From a virus: a stretch of 49,553 nt of DNA. Location of the stretch: positions 1 through 49,553 of IMG/VR virus record IMGVR_UViG_3300049215_000594, one strand, 5' to 3'. The translations under genes were made by a program, and so were the position numbers. This document shows positions 23,811 to 33,564 of the stretch, piece by piece. A model generated the notes under the pieces. It did not search any database, was not told where the DNA came from, and was given only the letters and a program-made list of their open reading frames with translations. Positions within the stretch are counted from its first letter, which is position 1; every line of letters starts with the position of its first letter.

Positions 23811-25063
23811 TCGAACAGTATCCGGTCAGCACCGAGATCAAAGAGCTCGGCCTGAAGATCGAAGCGCGGCGCAAGGAACTTGCGGACACGTGGGAGAAAA
23901 ACTACGACGTGCAGGCGAAGGCGACCAAGCTGAAAGACGCATCGCTCGAAGAATTTCTCAAGGGCGAGCAGGAGATTTCCGACCTGCAAAAACAATATCT
24001 CGCCAAAGCGACGGCGTACAAGAACGAGATCGAGCTCAAGCGCATGCAGTCGGGCGAAGGCAACGGGCTCGACTTCGTGCCCGGACGGCGTCTCGTCAAG
24101 TCGGTCGGCGATACCATCCTCGACGCGCCGGAGTTCAAGGGCGAAGGCGGACGCTTCAAGAACTTCAAGAGCGCGCCGGTCTCAGCGGAGTTCCCCGACA
24201 TCGAGCTCAAGACGCTGATGACGACGGGCGCGAACGGCTACCCGCCCTTCGTGACCCGCACGGGCGAGATCGTCTACCAGCCGACGGGACAGATCGTGTT
24301 GCAGGACTTCATGCCACAGGACATGACGACGCAGAACGCGATCAAGTTCATTCAGGAAACGGTGTATGGGAGTGCGGCTGCGCCGCGCGCGGAAGGAGCC
24401 GCATATCAGGAGTCGACACTCACCTATGCGGAAGCGACGGTCTACACCGAGTCCATCTCGACGATCATTCCCGTCTCGGACGCGCAACTCGAAGACGTGC
24501 CGGAACTCATCGCCATCATCAACAACCGTTTGGGGACGATGATCCGCCAAAAACTGCAAGACCAGCAGATCAACGGGAACGGGACTGCGCCGAACCTGAC
24601 GGGTTTCCTCAACGCGTCGGGCATCCTCTCGGTCTCGTATCAGGGGGATGCGTTCTCCGCGCTCTTGCAAGGGATCACGAAGGTCAACAGCAACAACTAT
24701 GCGAACGCGGCGAGCGCGCACTGCAACGCGATGGTCATCAACCCGCAGGACTTGCAGAACCTCCGGCTGACGAAGAACAGCATCGGCGATTACATCCTCG
24801 GCAATCCCGGCGCGCCGATGGGCAACCTGACGATCTGGGGCGTCGCGGTCGCGGAGACGGAGAAGATCGCGCAGGGGAACGTCCTCACCGGCGACTTCGC
24901 CATGTTCTCGCACCTCTGGACGCGCAAAGGTCTCACCATCGAGATCGGCTACAACGCGAGCGACTTCGGCAACGGTCGGAAATCCGTCCGCGCTGAAATC
25001 CGCGCCGCAAACGAGATCGGACGCGCGAGCGCATTCTGCGAGATCACCGGCTTGCCCGCATAA
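23807..25063 (+). CDS. major capsid protein (HK97 fold)
   Basis: The 418-residue protein starts at the ATG overlapping the protease stop. Residues 5-75 form a coiled-coil delta-like segment, with a run of Lys/Glu/Gln. The HK97 shell domain begins near 85. Blocks such as TVYTESISTIIPVSDAQLEDVPELI and a QQINGNGTAPNLTGFLN loop are typical of this family, in which the second is the E-loop/A-domain region. The C-terminus shows the usual 'g.....f...v.iR' strand pattern. Confidence 0.93.
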   Translation: MIEQYPVSTEIKELGLKIEARRKELADTWEKNYDVQAKATKLKDASLEEFLKGEQEISDLQKQYLAKATAYKNEIELKRMQSGEGNGLDFVPGRRLVKSVGDTILDAPEFKGEGGRFKNFKSAPVSAEFPDIELKTLMTTGANGYPPFVTRTGEIVYQPTGQIVLQDFMPQDMTTQNAIKFIQETVYGSAAAPRAEGAAYQESTLTYAEATVYTESISTIIPVSDAQLEDVPELIAIINNRLGTMIRQKLQDQQINGNGTAPNLTGFLNASGILSVSYQGDAFSALLQGITKVNSNNYANAASAHCNAMVINPQDLQNLRLTKNSIGDYILGNPGAPMGNLTIWGVAVAETEKIAQGNVLTGDFAMFSHLWTRKGLTIEIGYNASDFGNGRKSVRAEIRAANEIGRASAFCEITGLPA

Positions 25064-25080
25064 GAGGAGACGTAAGGATC

Positions 25081-25659
25081 ATGGGACTACTCAACAAACA
25101 AAACTACGAGACGCTGTCGGGTAGATACAACTCGCCCGACTCGATGATCCACAGCATCGGGCTCGGAAGCCCTGCTGCGGCATCGGCGACGGGCGCGCTT
25201 GCGGCGACGGCACTGACGGCGTCGCCGCAGACGATCACGACGGGTCTCACGAATCCCGACGTACCGCGCAACGCGACCGTCACGGGGAACGCGTCAGGCA
25301 TCGCCGGAAACGCGGTCGTGAACGGATTGAACGACGAAGGCGTGACGATCTCCGAGACCATCGCGCTGAACGGCACGGCGACCGTCGCCGGAAACAAGGC
25401 GTTCGCGTCCATTATATCCGTGCAGCTTCCGGTGCAGACGCATGGGAGCGGTGACACGGTGAGCGTCGGGTTCGGGACGAAGCTCGGCATCGGCGTGCGG
25501 CTTTCACGGGACTCGACGGTCGCGGCATACAACAACGGTGTGAAAGAATCGAGCGCGCCCACGGTGACGTTCGATCCGGTCACATTCGAGAACAACACTA
25601 TCACACTCGCGAGTACGCTCGCGGGGCATCCGATCATCGTGGACTTTTACAGAAGCTAA
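25081..25659 (+). CDS. structural protein, probable capsid decoration protein
   Basis: The 192-residue protein directly follows the capsid gene. It is Ala/Thr/Gly/Val-rich with repeating short beta strands (for example TVTGNASGIAGNAVVNG) and no membrane or catalytic motif. The position and beta-rich composition fit a head decoration or head-fibre protein, but the assignment rests on context. Confidence 0.65.
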   Translation: MGLLNKQNYETLSGRYNSPDSMIHSIGLGSPAAASATGALAATALTASPQTITTGLTNPDVPRNATVTGNASGIAGNAVVNGLNDEGVTISETIALNGTATVAGNKAFASIISVQLPVQTHGSGDTVSVGFGTKLGIGVRLSRDSTVAAYNNGVKESSAPTVTFDPVTFENNTITLASTLAGHPIIVDFYRS

Positions 25660-25680
25660 CAATACAAGAAAGGAACGATC

Positions 25681-25992
25681 ATGGCATTGGAATTCATCAA
25701 TCAAAGAGACGGCAGCACGCAGAAAAAATTCGTCTTGGATCGCACGGTGTACGTGGACAGGCACGGCAAGGAAGTGGCGCAGAGCAGCCCGAACGTCTCG
25801 GTGAAGCTGGGCGTGCGGGGAGCGTCGATCCCTTACGAAGTCGCGCAGCGCGCGGGGCTGACGGAAGTGAAAGAGGCGCGCCCCGTACAAACAAAAGAAA
25901 CGAAGCCGTCCGAGAATAAAGAGAGCAAGAAGAACGATAAGAGCGGAAACAAGAACGACTCGTTTCGTTCGCTGGACGAGAATCGTCCATAA
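25681..25992 (+). CDS. small virion-associated protein of unknown function
   Basis: The 103 residues have an ordered N-terminal half and a highly charged, Lys/Glu/Asn-rich tail from residue 62, probably disordered. It lies between the capsid-associated gene and the head-tail connector, with an AAAGGAACG ribosome-binding site. A structural or assembly role is likely by position only. Confidence 0.6.
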   Translation: MALEFINQRDGSTQKKFVLDRTVYVDRHGKEVAQSSPNVSVKLGVRGASIPYEVAQRAGLTEVKEARPVQTKETKPSENKESKKNDKSGNKNDSFRSLDENRP

Positions 25993-26014
25993 TTGATTGC
26001 CGGTTGAACGATGA

Positions 26015-26818
26015 ATGTCTACGTGGGTGAACACGACACTATGCACGGTCACGGACGTACAGAACCGCGTCTCCGACCTGACGCTGCCCTTGCAGATCTC
26101 CGACCCGACGCAATTGACGGCGGCGATCCAAAACAAGATCACGCTTGCGAAGGACTGGATCAAGCTGCGCTTGCAACAGCATTTCACGGAGATATTCCCG
26201 ACAACGGTCGAGGACGCCATCGCGCGCAACAACGAGCGCGTGCGGCGGATGCAGGAGCAGTATGCGTCGAGCTTCGAACTCACGGGACTCGACACGGTCG
26301 TGCCGACCATCGAGTACGGGATGTTCTCCAGCGACGACTTCAACTCGTACTACGCGAACTTCATCACACGCAGTCCGGCGCGACCGCGCACGTATTATTT
26401 GATGCGCGCTCCGGTGAGCGGCTCGTCAGGAGACTTCGCGGGGCAGGCGGACAACGGGGATTTTCTCGTGGATATGGACGGCTCGGAGCTGTATCTCAAC
26501 ACCGGCACGACGGACGTTCCCACGTGGAACGTCTTCGTCGCGGAGAACATGATCGACTACGTCACGAACCCCGACGTCCTGCTGCATGCGGCGACGTCGG
26601 GCACGATCTTCGCCGCGTTGCAGGACGGGACGCTGCGCGGCAACGCGCTCTACAACCAGAACATGCAGCTTCTCGGCGACGCGACGGCGTATTGGGAGCA
26701 GCTTTTTTTGAAAGACCTGAAAACGGCGGTGCCGCTCGTCAAGGTCGACATCTCCGGAGACGGATCATTGAGTTCGTATGAGAGGAACGCGTCGCGCAAG
26801 ACGCGGTATATTTTTTAA
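26015..26818 (+). CDS. head-tail connector / adaptor protein
   Basis: The 267-residue protein occupies the slot of the gp6-like adaptor after the capsid genes. Helical blocks TAAIQNKITLAKDWIKLRLQ and NQNMQLLGDATAYWEQLFLKD bracket a central insert of about 130 residues. Adaptors of this type form a ring under the portal. The fold assignment is based on position and on the pair of helices, which match the pattern of such adaptors. Confidence 0.65.
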   Translation: MSTWVNTTLCTVTDVQNRVSDLTLPLQISDPTQLTAAIQNKITLAKDWIKLRLQQHFTEIFPTTVEDAIARNNERVRRMQEQYASSFELTGLDTVVPTIEYGMFSSDDFNSYYANFITRSPARPRTYYLMRAPVSGSSGDFAGQADNGDFLVDMDGSELYLNTGTTDVPTWNVFVAENMIDYVTNPDVLLHAATSGTIFAALQDGTLRGNALYNQNMQLLGDATAYWEQLFLKDLKTAVPLVKVDISGDGSLSSYERNASRKTRYIF

Positions 26819-26822
26819 GGGC

Positions 26823-27254
26823 ATGTTCGGGGTACTGTTCAGCATCGGGGAGATCGAAGACATCGTGGACGCCATTACGACGTATGCAGAAACGGACGTG
26901 TACGTCGACGCAGCGAACGTCGTCATACCGGACGTGAAGCAAAAAACGGACGAGGGGACGTCGTACATGGGACGGTCGTTCCAACCCTACGCCCCGTCGT
27001 ATGCGAAGCGCAGGAGAAAGAACAACCTCCAAACGTCGCACGTCGACCTGCGCGTGACGGGACACCTCCTCGACAATCTCCACCTCGAAGGGGACATGAT
27101 CGTTCCCGCGGACGAGGACGTGAAAAAAGCCGAAGGGTTGAACTTCGGCAACGCGCACAACAAAATGGAAGCGCGCCCGTTTCTCGGCGCGGACGAGGCG
27201 ACGGTGCAGAAGGTGGAAGAAACCGTCGCGCAGAAATTGGAGGAGCGGCTGTGA
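26823..27254 (+). CDS. head-tail joining / virion morphogenesis protein (HK97 gp10-like)
   Basis: The start is taken at the ATG at 26823, 5 bp after the connector stop. An upstream ATG would overlap that gene. The 143 residues contain SYAKRRRKN...VDLRVTGHLLDNL, which matches the conserved middle of phage virion morphogenesis / gp10-like proteins. A basic stretch is followed by the 'tG.L..sl' turn. It should help complete the tail or join it to the head. Confidence 0.75.
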   Translation: MFGVLFSIGEIEDIVDAITTYAETDVYVDAANVVIPDVKQKTDEGTSYMGRSFQPYAPSYAKRRRKNNLQTSHVDLRVTGHLLDNLHLEGDMIVPADEDVKKAEGLNFGNAHNKMEARPFLGADEATVQKVEETVAQKLEERL

Positions 27255-27263
27255 GCAGCGACA

Positions 27264-27827
27264 ATGAGTAGCATCTATACGCTGAAGCTCCCCGTCTCCC
27301 CCGTCGTGCAGTCGGTGAACGACATCATCGCGCACCTCAAGGGGATCGACGACCAGAACGGCGCGAGCGTCTACAACGGGAACATCTTCCGCGGACTCGA
27401 AGCGATGAAAGCCGTGCCGCAGGTCGAGCAAACGCCGTGCGTTCACCTGTGGCAGAACACGCCGGAGTTCGACATCAATTCCGTGCAGTTCAACGTCGAC
27501 CATCTGCGCTGCGCCCTCTCGCTCTTCCTGTTCGCATTCGAGACGGACGTGACGAACAATGGCGGGACGGGCTTGCAGCAGACGATGGACAACCTCGCGC
27601 TGTGGACGGTGCAGTCGTTCTACCCTTCGGACACGCCGGTCGACGCGGTGAACAATCCCGGCATGGACTTCGAGAACAAGTGGCGCGGATGGGACAATCC
27701 GCAAGCGATCATCAACCCGGACACCAACCCTCTCCTCCGCTTTCGCGGAGCGTATCAAGCCGCACCCGGCTGGTACGTGCGCGAAGTGCGGCTCAACTTT
27801 TGGACAATGGGAGATATACGACCATGA
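27264..27827 (+). CDS. tail completion / terminator-like protein
   Basis: The 187-residue protein begins 9 bp after the previous stop and overlaps the CHAP gene start (ATGA). The N-terminal helix (VVQSVNDIIAHLKGID) and the alternating strands fit the small tail-terminator fold found at this position in siphoviruses. No diagnostic motif was seen, so the role is inferred from gene order. Confidence 0.6.
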   Translation: MSSIYTLKLPVSPVVQSVNDIIAHLKGIDDQNGASVYNGNIFRGLEAMKAVPQVEQTPCVHLWQNTPEFDINSVQFNVDHLRCALSLFLFAFETDVTNNGGTGLQQTMDNLALWTVQSFYPSDTPVDAVNNPGMDFENKWRGWDNPQAIINPDTNPLLRFRGAYQAAPGWYVREVRLNFWTMGDIRP

Positions 27828-28435
27828 ACGATATAACAATAAAAGAACGCGCGATACAAGTCGCGCTCACCTACGTAGGAAAAACCGAGGAATCGAACAA
27901 CGACGCCGGATGGCTGCACGTCCTCATGGACGAGGGAGGCAACCCCGCCCACTGGCAGTCCCGCGAACCGTACTGCATCTCCGCCGCACTCGCGTGCTTC
28001 GGACAAGCATACAAAGAAGCGGGCATGCCGTTCCCCCTTTTCAATGGAAAGCCGGCGAGCGCGGACACGCAGATATTCTACGACAACGCCGCGAAAGCGG
28101 GCGCAGTCGTCGAAACCCCGCAGCGCGGGGACATCATCATCTTCCGTCTCGGGCAAACGATCCACGGACACGCGGGGATCGTGACGGAGGTATTGGAGGC
28201 AGGCGTCCGGACGGTGGAGTTCAACACGAGCCCGACCTACGGCGGATCACAGCACGAAGGCGAAGGATGCTTTTTGAAATACCGCCACTTCGATCTTTTT
28301 CAGAACGACGGCAGCGACACGCACCCCGCTCATTTATGGATACGCGGGTACGTCCGCATGCCCGAACCGCAGGCGGAAACGACGACCGAACAACCGTCCA
28401 CGCCGACTTCTCCCGCGACAGAGGAACACGCATAA
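27824..28435 (+). CDS. CHAP-domain peptidoglycan hydrolase
   Basis: The 203-residue protein starts at ATG 27824. Residues 1-140 show a CHAP/NlpC-like cysteine peptidase: EPYCISAALACFGQAY (Cys51), RGDIIIF (101-107) and GHAGIVTEV (His116). The C-terminus is a Thr/Pro/Glu-rich tail of about 25 residues with no cell-wall-binding domain. It lacks a signal peptide, so export would need the holin. It sits between tail genes instead of beside the holin, so it could be the endolysin or a virion-associated wall hydrolase. Confidence 0.85.
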   Translation: MNDITIKERAIQVALTYVGKTEESNNDAGWLHVLMDEGGNPAHWQSREPYCISAALACFGQAYKEAGMPFPLFNGKPASADTQIFYDNAAKAGAVVETPQRGDIIIFRLGQTIHGHAGIVTEVLEAGVRTVEFNTSPTYGGSQHEGEGCFLKYRHFDLFQNDGSDTHPAHLWIRGYVRMPEPQAETTTEQPSTPTSPATEEHA

Positions 28436-28464
28436 CACACACAGAAATTTTGAAGGGGTAACGA

Positions 28465-29448
28465 ATGGCATTCCAAGGGCGCGTGCAGGGGAACATCCTG
28501 CCTGCGCGTTACAGCGCGATCCGTCTTGCGACGGCGGGCAATCTTTTTGCAACGGCGACCGAAAGCATCGCCGTCGGCATCCGCAAAGGGGCGAGCATCG
28601 AGCGCGACACCGTCGTCATCGTCGACGCCGCAGGACGCCCGCTGACGGACATGATCGGCATCAAGACGAAGATCGACTGCTTGCAGACGACGTTCGCCAA
28701 CGTGCTGAATTTTTACAAGCTGCACAAAGCGCCGCATCAGGCGTACTTCAAAGGCGAGGACGGCTTGTATTACGCGTTCATCGACAACACCGGCACCATC
28801 GGCGCGCCCAACGGGTCGCAGCTTATCGGTTCGCAGTTCGAGTTCCAGATCACCGACAAGGAACGCCTGCTCATGCTGACGTCGGAAGTGCAACTCACGA
28901 ACACCGAGTGGGACGAACTGATCACGCTCTCGGGGAGCGCGCCGACCGGAGGCACGGGAGGCGGAACGAACGGACTGACGTCGAACAACTACGCCGTTTC
29001 CTCGTTCATCCGGAGCGGGTTCAAAGACATCCTCATCGCAGGCGTGAGCGTCGGAAACTTCGTGTCGCCGAAGTTCTCGATGAAGAGCATCGAGCAGGCG
29101 AAAGACGACCGCGGACGCGGCATCAACCGCAAAGTCGGCGTGCAGGTCGATTTCACGATGCTGCAAACGTCGAACAACGACCTCGTCGCGGTGTCGCAAA
29201 TCCTCGAACAGACGGACGCGACGATCACGCTGCTCACGCGCAACGACGAGACGATCACGTTTCCCAACGGCGCGCTGCGAGGGCAAACGAAGTTCACGTT
29301 TGACGACAAGAACAAACGCGAGCTCGTCGTGACCGCGAAGGGAGAGTTCGTGAACAACAACACCGAGACCGCACCGCCGTCGATGGATATCGGCGTGACT
29401 GTCCCGACGACGATCACATGCAACCTGACGCCGTTCGCCAATAGCTAA
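28465..29448 (+). CDS. major tail (tube) protein
   Basis: The 327-residue beta-rich protein precedes the tail chaperone pair, the normal position of the tube protein. Internal blocks GSQFEFQITDKERLLMLTSEV and KVGVQVDFTMLQT fit the strand-rich tube domain. A Gly/Thr linker (PTGGTGGGTNGLT, about residue 160) separates two halves. A duplicated or two-domain tube protein is possible. Confidence 0.75.
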   Translation: MAFQGRVQGNILPARYSAIRLATAGNLFATATESIAVGIRKGASIERDTVVIVDAAGRPLTDMIGIKTKIDCLQTTFANVLNFYKLHKAPHQAYFKGEDGLYYAFIDNTGTIGAPNGSQLIGSQFEFQITDKERLLMLTSEVQLTNTEWDELITLSGSAPTGGTGGGTNGLTSNNYAVSSFIRSGFKDILIAGVSVGNFVSPKFSMKSIEQAKDDRGRGINRKVGVQVDFTMLQTSNNDLVAVSQILEQTDATITLLTRNDETITFPNGALRGQTKFTFDDKNKRELVVTAKGEFVNNNTETAPPSMDIGVTVPTTITCNLTPFANS

Positions 29449-29484
29449 CATCACGATATCATCAATAATATAAAGGAGAGAACC

Positions 29485-30102
29485 ATGCAATTCACACTCG
29501 GAGGATTCACATTCACCGCGCCGGACAAGATCGGCGTCGGCTATCAGGACAACATCCGCACGGCGCGCTTCCGGCTGTTCCGCAAGTACATGAACGACAA
29601 CCCCGACGAACGGGAGTCGCTGCACAAGGTCGTGACCGGCGCATTGAAGGTCATGTTCGAGCAATGGCTGTCGGAAGCCCAAACCGACGGAGACGCGCGG
29701 CAGGCGACGCGCATGCAGGAGCTTCTCGAAAACCCCGCGCTCTCGGCGATCTATGAGCCGACGATGTTCGACTCGTGGCTCACCGCGCACAAGAAAGACT
29801 ACGAGGTGCGGCTCGCGCTCCTGCGGCAGCTTCTCACGGCGACAGACCGGAAGATCAGTATCGAGCGCGCGTACAACGAAGGGACGGAAGAAGAGGTCGC
29901 GGCGGTCGAGGATTTTTTTACGAATGCGTCCTCGCCCAAGCCGAACGCGCCGCAGCCGTCCGCGAGCGATGGGCAGAGTTCCGCTCCGGCAACGGCGGAA
30001 GTGCGAGCGACGACACCGTCGACGTCCGAGACTATATCCCCGGAGAATACTTCACCCGATACAACATCTTCTCTGCCTGCGGAGGCGATCCCGCAAGCAT
30101 AG
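29485..30102 (+). CDS. tail assembly chaperone G
   Basis: The 205-residue unshifted product has a helical N-terminal domain (about 1-140) and a low-complexity Ser/Pro/Thr/Ala tail. It follows the tube gene and precedes the tape measure gene, with a slippery T7 at codons 143-145. The chaperones coat the tape measure protein during tail assembly. Confidence 0.8.
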   Translation: MQFTLGGFTFTAPDKIGVGYQDNIRTARFRLFRKYMNDNPDERESLHKVVTGALKVMFEQWLSEAQTDGDARQATRMQELLENPALSAIYEPTMFDSWLTAHKKDYEVRLALLRQLLTATDRKISIERAYNEGTEEEVAAVEDFFTNASSPKPNAPQPSASDGQSSAPATAEVRATTPSTSETISPENTSPDTTSSLPAEAIPQA

Positions 30103-30227
30103 CGTGCATGATGCAGATGGAGCGGGACGAACTCGAACTCCATCTGCAACTGACGGACGCGCACGCGCGCGTCACTGAAAAAGTACGCAAAGACATACGG
30201 CGCAAACTGGGGCTGCCTGATGACTAA
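29485..30227 (+). CDS. tail assembly chaperone GT, made by -1 frameshift
   Basis: A -1 shift at 29913-29919 replaces the low-complexity C-terminus of G. The replacement is a frame that continues YECVLAQAERAAAVRERW and then RDYIPGEYFTRYNIFSACGGDP, ending at 30227. The fused product is about 247 residues. The shifted frame has no start of its own with a ribosome-binding site, codes a well-composed protein through the overlap, and overlaps the tape measure start by 8 bp. This G/GT arrangement is conserved in siphoviruses. Confidence 0.85.
29913..29919 (+). other. slippery heptamer for -1 ribosomal frameshifting
   Basis: Seven T residues read T-TTT-TTT in the zero frame (GAT TTT TTT ACG). This meets the X-XXY-YYZ rule for -1 slippage, and both tRNA-Phe can re-pair after moving back one base. 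It joins the two tail chaperone frames. Confidence 0.85.
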
Positions 30228-33200
30228 TGCACAGGTGGGAATACAATTCGTCGTCAACAACGACGACCTGCGCGGCGCGCTCGCGCAGCTTATGGAACTC
30301 TTCGAGACGCTTGGCATCAAAGCGTCCGATTCGTTCGCGCGCGCCGCCGCGTCCTCCGAACAGTCCGCAACGCGCACCCTCGCCGCAACGAAAGAAGCCG
30401 CCACGCAGAGCGTCGACGTTGTGGCTCGCGCCAACGAACTCCGCGCCGAAGCGGATAAAAAATACGTCGCCCTCAAAGAAGAGTACGAGAAGAAAGGCGT
30501 GGACTCTGTCCGCGCCATGATCCATTCGCTCGAACAGGACAAGCGCGTCATCGCCCAAGCCGCGACCGAGACGCAGGAGAAAGAAGTCCTCAAACAACTC
30601 GCCGTCCAAAAGAAAGCCCTCGACACACAGCTTCAGCAGTTCCGGTCCGTCGAAAAGGAACTGACCGGCGGACGCACGTTCACCGAGATCATGGAGAAGC
30701 AGACGACGGACGTCAAGAAAGGCATCCTCACCATGATCGGCGAATACCGCAAGCTCCAGTCCGAGCAGGCGGAAGTCGAAAAGAAAATGGAAGCCGCCGC
30801 GTCCGCGGAGGCGAAGCAGGAACTCGCCGTCAGGCACGAGGCGATTCAAAAAGAAATATCCGAGAAAAAAGCCGAGCTCAAAGAACAGGCGGCAGGCGTG
30901 AAAGAAGGCGCGGCGTCGGGGCTCGGCTTGCAGAACGTCGCGGGCGGACTCCTCGCCGGAGGGGGCATCGCCGCAGCAGGCGCGGGGTTCGAGAAACTCA
31001 TCGAAGCGGGAAAAGAGTTTGCCGAGATACAGGAGCAACTCAACGTCGGCTGGAAAGCGACCGGCGCGAGCGAGCAGGAGATCACCGAGCTCAACAAACA
31101 GAACACCGCCTCCGTCAAAGAACTCGCCTCCAAGTATGCCGTCAACAGCGCGGAACTGAACAAAGCGACCGCGACCTACCTCAAGCTGGGCGGCACGACC
31201 GACGACCTCAAAGGCAAGCAGGAGATGATCATCGGCTTGGCGAACCGCGCCGGGATAGATTTCGAGCAAGCCGCGAAGATGCTCGCCAAGAGCACCGACG
31301 AAGAGGTGCAAGGGCAGCTTACGAAGGTCGGGATCAAGTTCGACAAGAACGCGTCGTCCGCCGAACGCTACAAGCAGATACAGCAGGAACTCAAGGGGAC
31401 GATGGACGGGCTTGCCGAAAGCGCGAACTCCCCTCTCGGTCAGTTCGCAAAGTTCAAGAACACGCTCGAAGACCTCACCATGAAGATCGGCGGGCCGCTG
31501 TTCCAAATCCTCACCCCGCTCTTGAACATCCTCGGCGAGCTCGCCTCGTCCGTGGGCGACATGCTCATCCCCATCTTCGACGATCTTCAGCCGGTGTTCG
31601 AGGCGAACGTCGACATCCTGAACGCATTCATGATGCCCGTGCTCAAGTTCATCATCGGTTTGGTGAAGCAGGCGCTCGATTTCATCCACCCGTTACTCGA
31701 CGGGCTGAAGACAATCGCCGAAGGGGTCAAGAGCGCGGCGAACTCCGTCCTCTCGTTCCTCGGCATCACGACGGATGAACAAAAAAAGAAGGTCGCCGAA
31801 CAAGGGCAAATGGCGGAGGACGCGAACGCCTCGCAGAAGCGCGCCTATAAAAAAGCCGAAGCCGACCTCGACGATCATCACAAGCAATTGCGCGGGCAGA
31901 TCGACGAGCAGGCGAACAACCATGAGATTTCGGAGCAGGATCACCGGAAGAAAATGCTCCAAACCGATATCGACTATTGGAAACAGAAGGTCGCCAACGC
32001 GCAGCAATACGGGCAAGAGGATGCCGACGCACAAAAGCAGCTTCACGCTTCCGAGGTGAAGCTGCAAGAAGAAGAGAAGAAAGAGCGCGACGAAGCGTCG
32101 AAGCAAGCGAGGGAAGCGCACAAAAAACAGTTCGACGAGAAAAAAAGCGAGATCGCCGGAGAGAACGAGATGGCGCTCGCCCTCATCCGGCAGCGCGCCG
32201 CCGACGGGCTGATCACCGAGCAGGAAGCGAAGAAAGAAGAACTCGCGCAGAAGCTGAAGTTCACCGCCGACGAGCACGCGGTCGACGCGCAGTTTATCAC
32301 CGGCAAATCGGAACGCGCACTCGCGCTCGCCAAGCTCGACGCGGACGCGGCGGAAACGCGCAAGCAGATGCACGACAACGACGCCAAACTCGCGCAAGAT
32401 CTTCTGGCGAAACAGGAAGAGGTCGCAAAGAAAAAGATCGAGCTCATGAAGCCGGGCGTCGAAAAAGAACTCGCCATAGAAAGCGAGAAGTACAAAGAAG
32501 AGCAAGCGAAATACAAGGACAACGCCGCAATGCTCGCGCTCTTGGAAGAGGAGCATCAGGGGGCGGTGCAGAAGATCAAGGACGTCGCGGCGCAGAAAGC
32601 GCAGGAGAAAGTCAGGACGGCGGAGCTCGACATCCAAAAAATACGGACAGACATTGCCAAGAGTGAACTCGAGACGGAAAAGACGCTCGGTCTCTCGAAG
32701 GACGCCGTCATCGAACGGGAGAAAGCGTTCGCGCTCGAAGCGCAGCGACAGCAATACGAGGAAGAAAAAGACAAAGAGACCAAGCGGTACAAGGAAGCTC
32801 TCGACGCCGCGCAGGGGAACGCCGCGCTCATCGTGCAGATCGAGCAGCAGCATCACATCCTCGAACAACTGAACGAGCAGAAAAATCAGGATACGCTGAA
32901 TACCATCGCGCTCAAGGCGGTGAACGAGCGTCGGCAGCAGGAGATCGACTCCCTCAAGCCGGTCGCCGACGCGTTCAGCGGAACGAACGCCAAGATACAG
33001 CAAGGGTTTTTTTCTCAGATCGACACGGCGTTCCACGCGCAGGACAATCTCGCCGGACAGGTCGCGTCGAACATCATCAAGAATTTCGTGCAGATCGGCG
33101 AGAAAAAGGTCGCCGACCTCGCCCTTTCCCTTGCCTCCAACGCCGTTCTCGGCGGGGCGACGGCAGCGACCGCCGCAGGGATCACGACGGCGATGACTCC

Positions 33201-33564
33201 CGCCGCAACGATGACGAGCATCGCCACGTTCGGCGGAGCGGCCGCCGCAGGGGAAACGTCCGTCTTGGGCGCGCTCGCCGCGACGAAAGCGGCGACGCTC
33301 TTCGCCGAAGGGGGCATCGTGACCAAGCCGACACTCGGCATCGTGCGCGAGGCGGGCGAGAACGAAGCGGTCATTCCGTTGTCGCGGTTCGGCGAGGTCG
33401 CTTCGCAATACCGCAACGCCGGAGGCGACGACGCGCTCGTCGGCGAGATACGCGCGCTCCACGAGACGATCCGCAACCAGCCCCCCGTCGCGGTCGTGGA
33501 TCAGGACAGGTTCAACCTCTCGGCGACGATGGCGCAACAACTGCGAAGCAGGAGACAACTCTGA
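30220..33564 (+). CDS. tape measure protein
   Basis: The 1114-residue protein sets tail length. Long helical and coiled-coil segments (about 60-230 and 520-930) are rich in Lys, Glu, Gln and Ala. Hydrophobic stretches lie at about 238-262 and in the LFQILTPLLNILGELASS region near 430. The C-terminus has an Ala/Thr-rich hydrophobic region, then AEGGIVTKPTLGIVREAGENEAVIPL (about 1030-1055), the usual end motif of tape measure proteins. At roughly 1.5 angstroms per residue, tails of about 150-170 nm would be expected. Confidence 0.92.
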   Translation: MTNAQVGIQFVVNNDDLRGALAQLMELFETLGIKASDSFARAAASSEQSATRTLAATKEAATQSVDVVARANELRAEADKKYVALKEEYEKKGVDSVRAMIHSLEQDKRVIAQAATETQEKEVLKQLAVQKKALDTQLQQFRSVEKELTGGRTFTEIMEKQTTDVKKGILTMIGEYRKLQSEQAEVEKKMEAAASAEAKQELAVRHEAIQKEISEKKAELKEQAAGVKEGAASGLGLQNVAGGLLAGGGIAAAGAGFEKLIEAGKEFAEIQEQLNVGWKATGASEQEITELNKQNTASVKELASKYAVNSAELNKATATYLKLGGTTDDLKGKQEMIIGLANRAGIDFEQAAKMLAKSTDEEVQGQLTKVGIKFDKNASSAERYKQIQQELKGTMDGLAESANSPLGQFAKFKNTLEDLTMKIGGPLFQILTPLLNILGELASSVGDMLIPIFDDLQPVFEANVDILNAFMMPVLKFIIGLVKQALDFIHPLLDGLKTIAEGVKSAANSVLSFLGITTDEQKKKVAEQGQMAEDANASQKRAYKKAEADLDDHHKQLRGQIDEQANNHEISEQDHRKKMLQTDIDYWKQKVANAQQYGQEDADAQKQLHASEVKLQEEEKKERDEASKQAREAHKKQFDEKKSEIAGENEMALALIRQRAADGLITEQEAKKEELAQKLKFTADEHAVDAQFITGKSERALALAKLDADAAETRKQMHDNDAKLAQDLLAKQEEVAKKKIELMKPGVEKELAIESEKYKEEQAKYKDNAAMLALLEEEHQGAVQKIKDVAAQKAQEKVRTAELDIQKIRTDIAKSELETEKTLGLSKDAVIEREKAFALEAQRQQYEEEKDKETKRYKEALDAAQGNAALIVQIEQQHHILEQLNEQKNQDTLNTIALKAVNERRQQEIDSLKPVADAFSGTNAKIQQGFFSQIDTAFHAQDNLAGQVASNIIKNFVQIGEKKVADLALSLASNAVLGGATAATAAGITTAMTPAATMTSIATFGGAAAAGETSVLGALAATKAATLFAEGGIVTKPTLGIVREAGENEAVIPLSRFGEVASQYRNAGGDDALVGEIRALHETIRNQPPVAVVDQDRFNLSATMAQQLRSRRQL

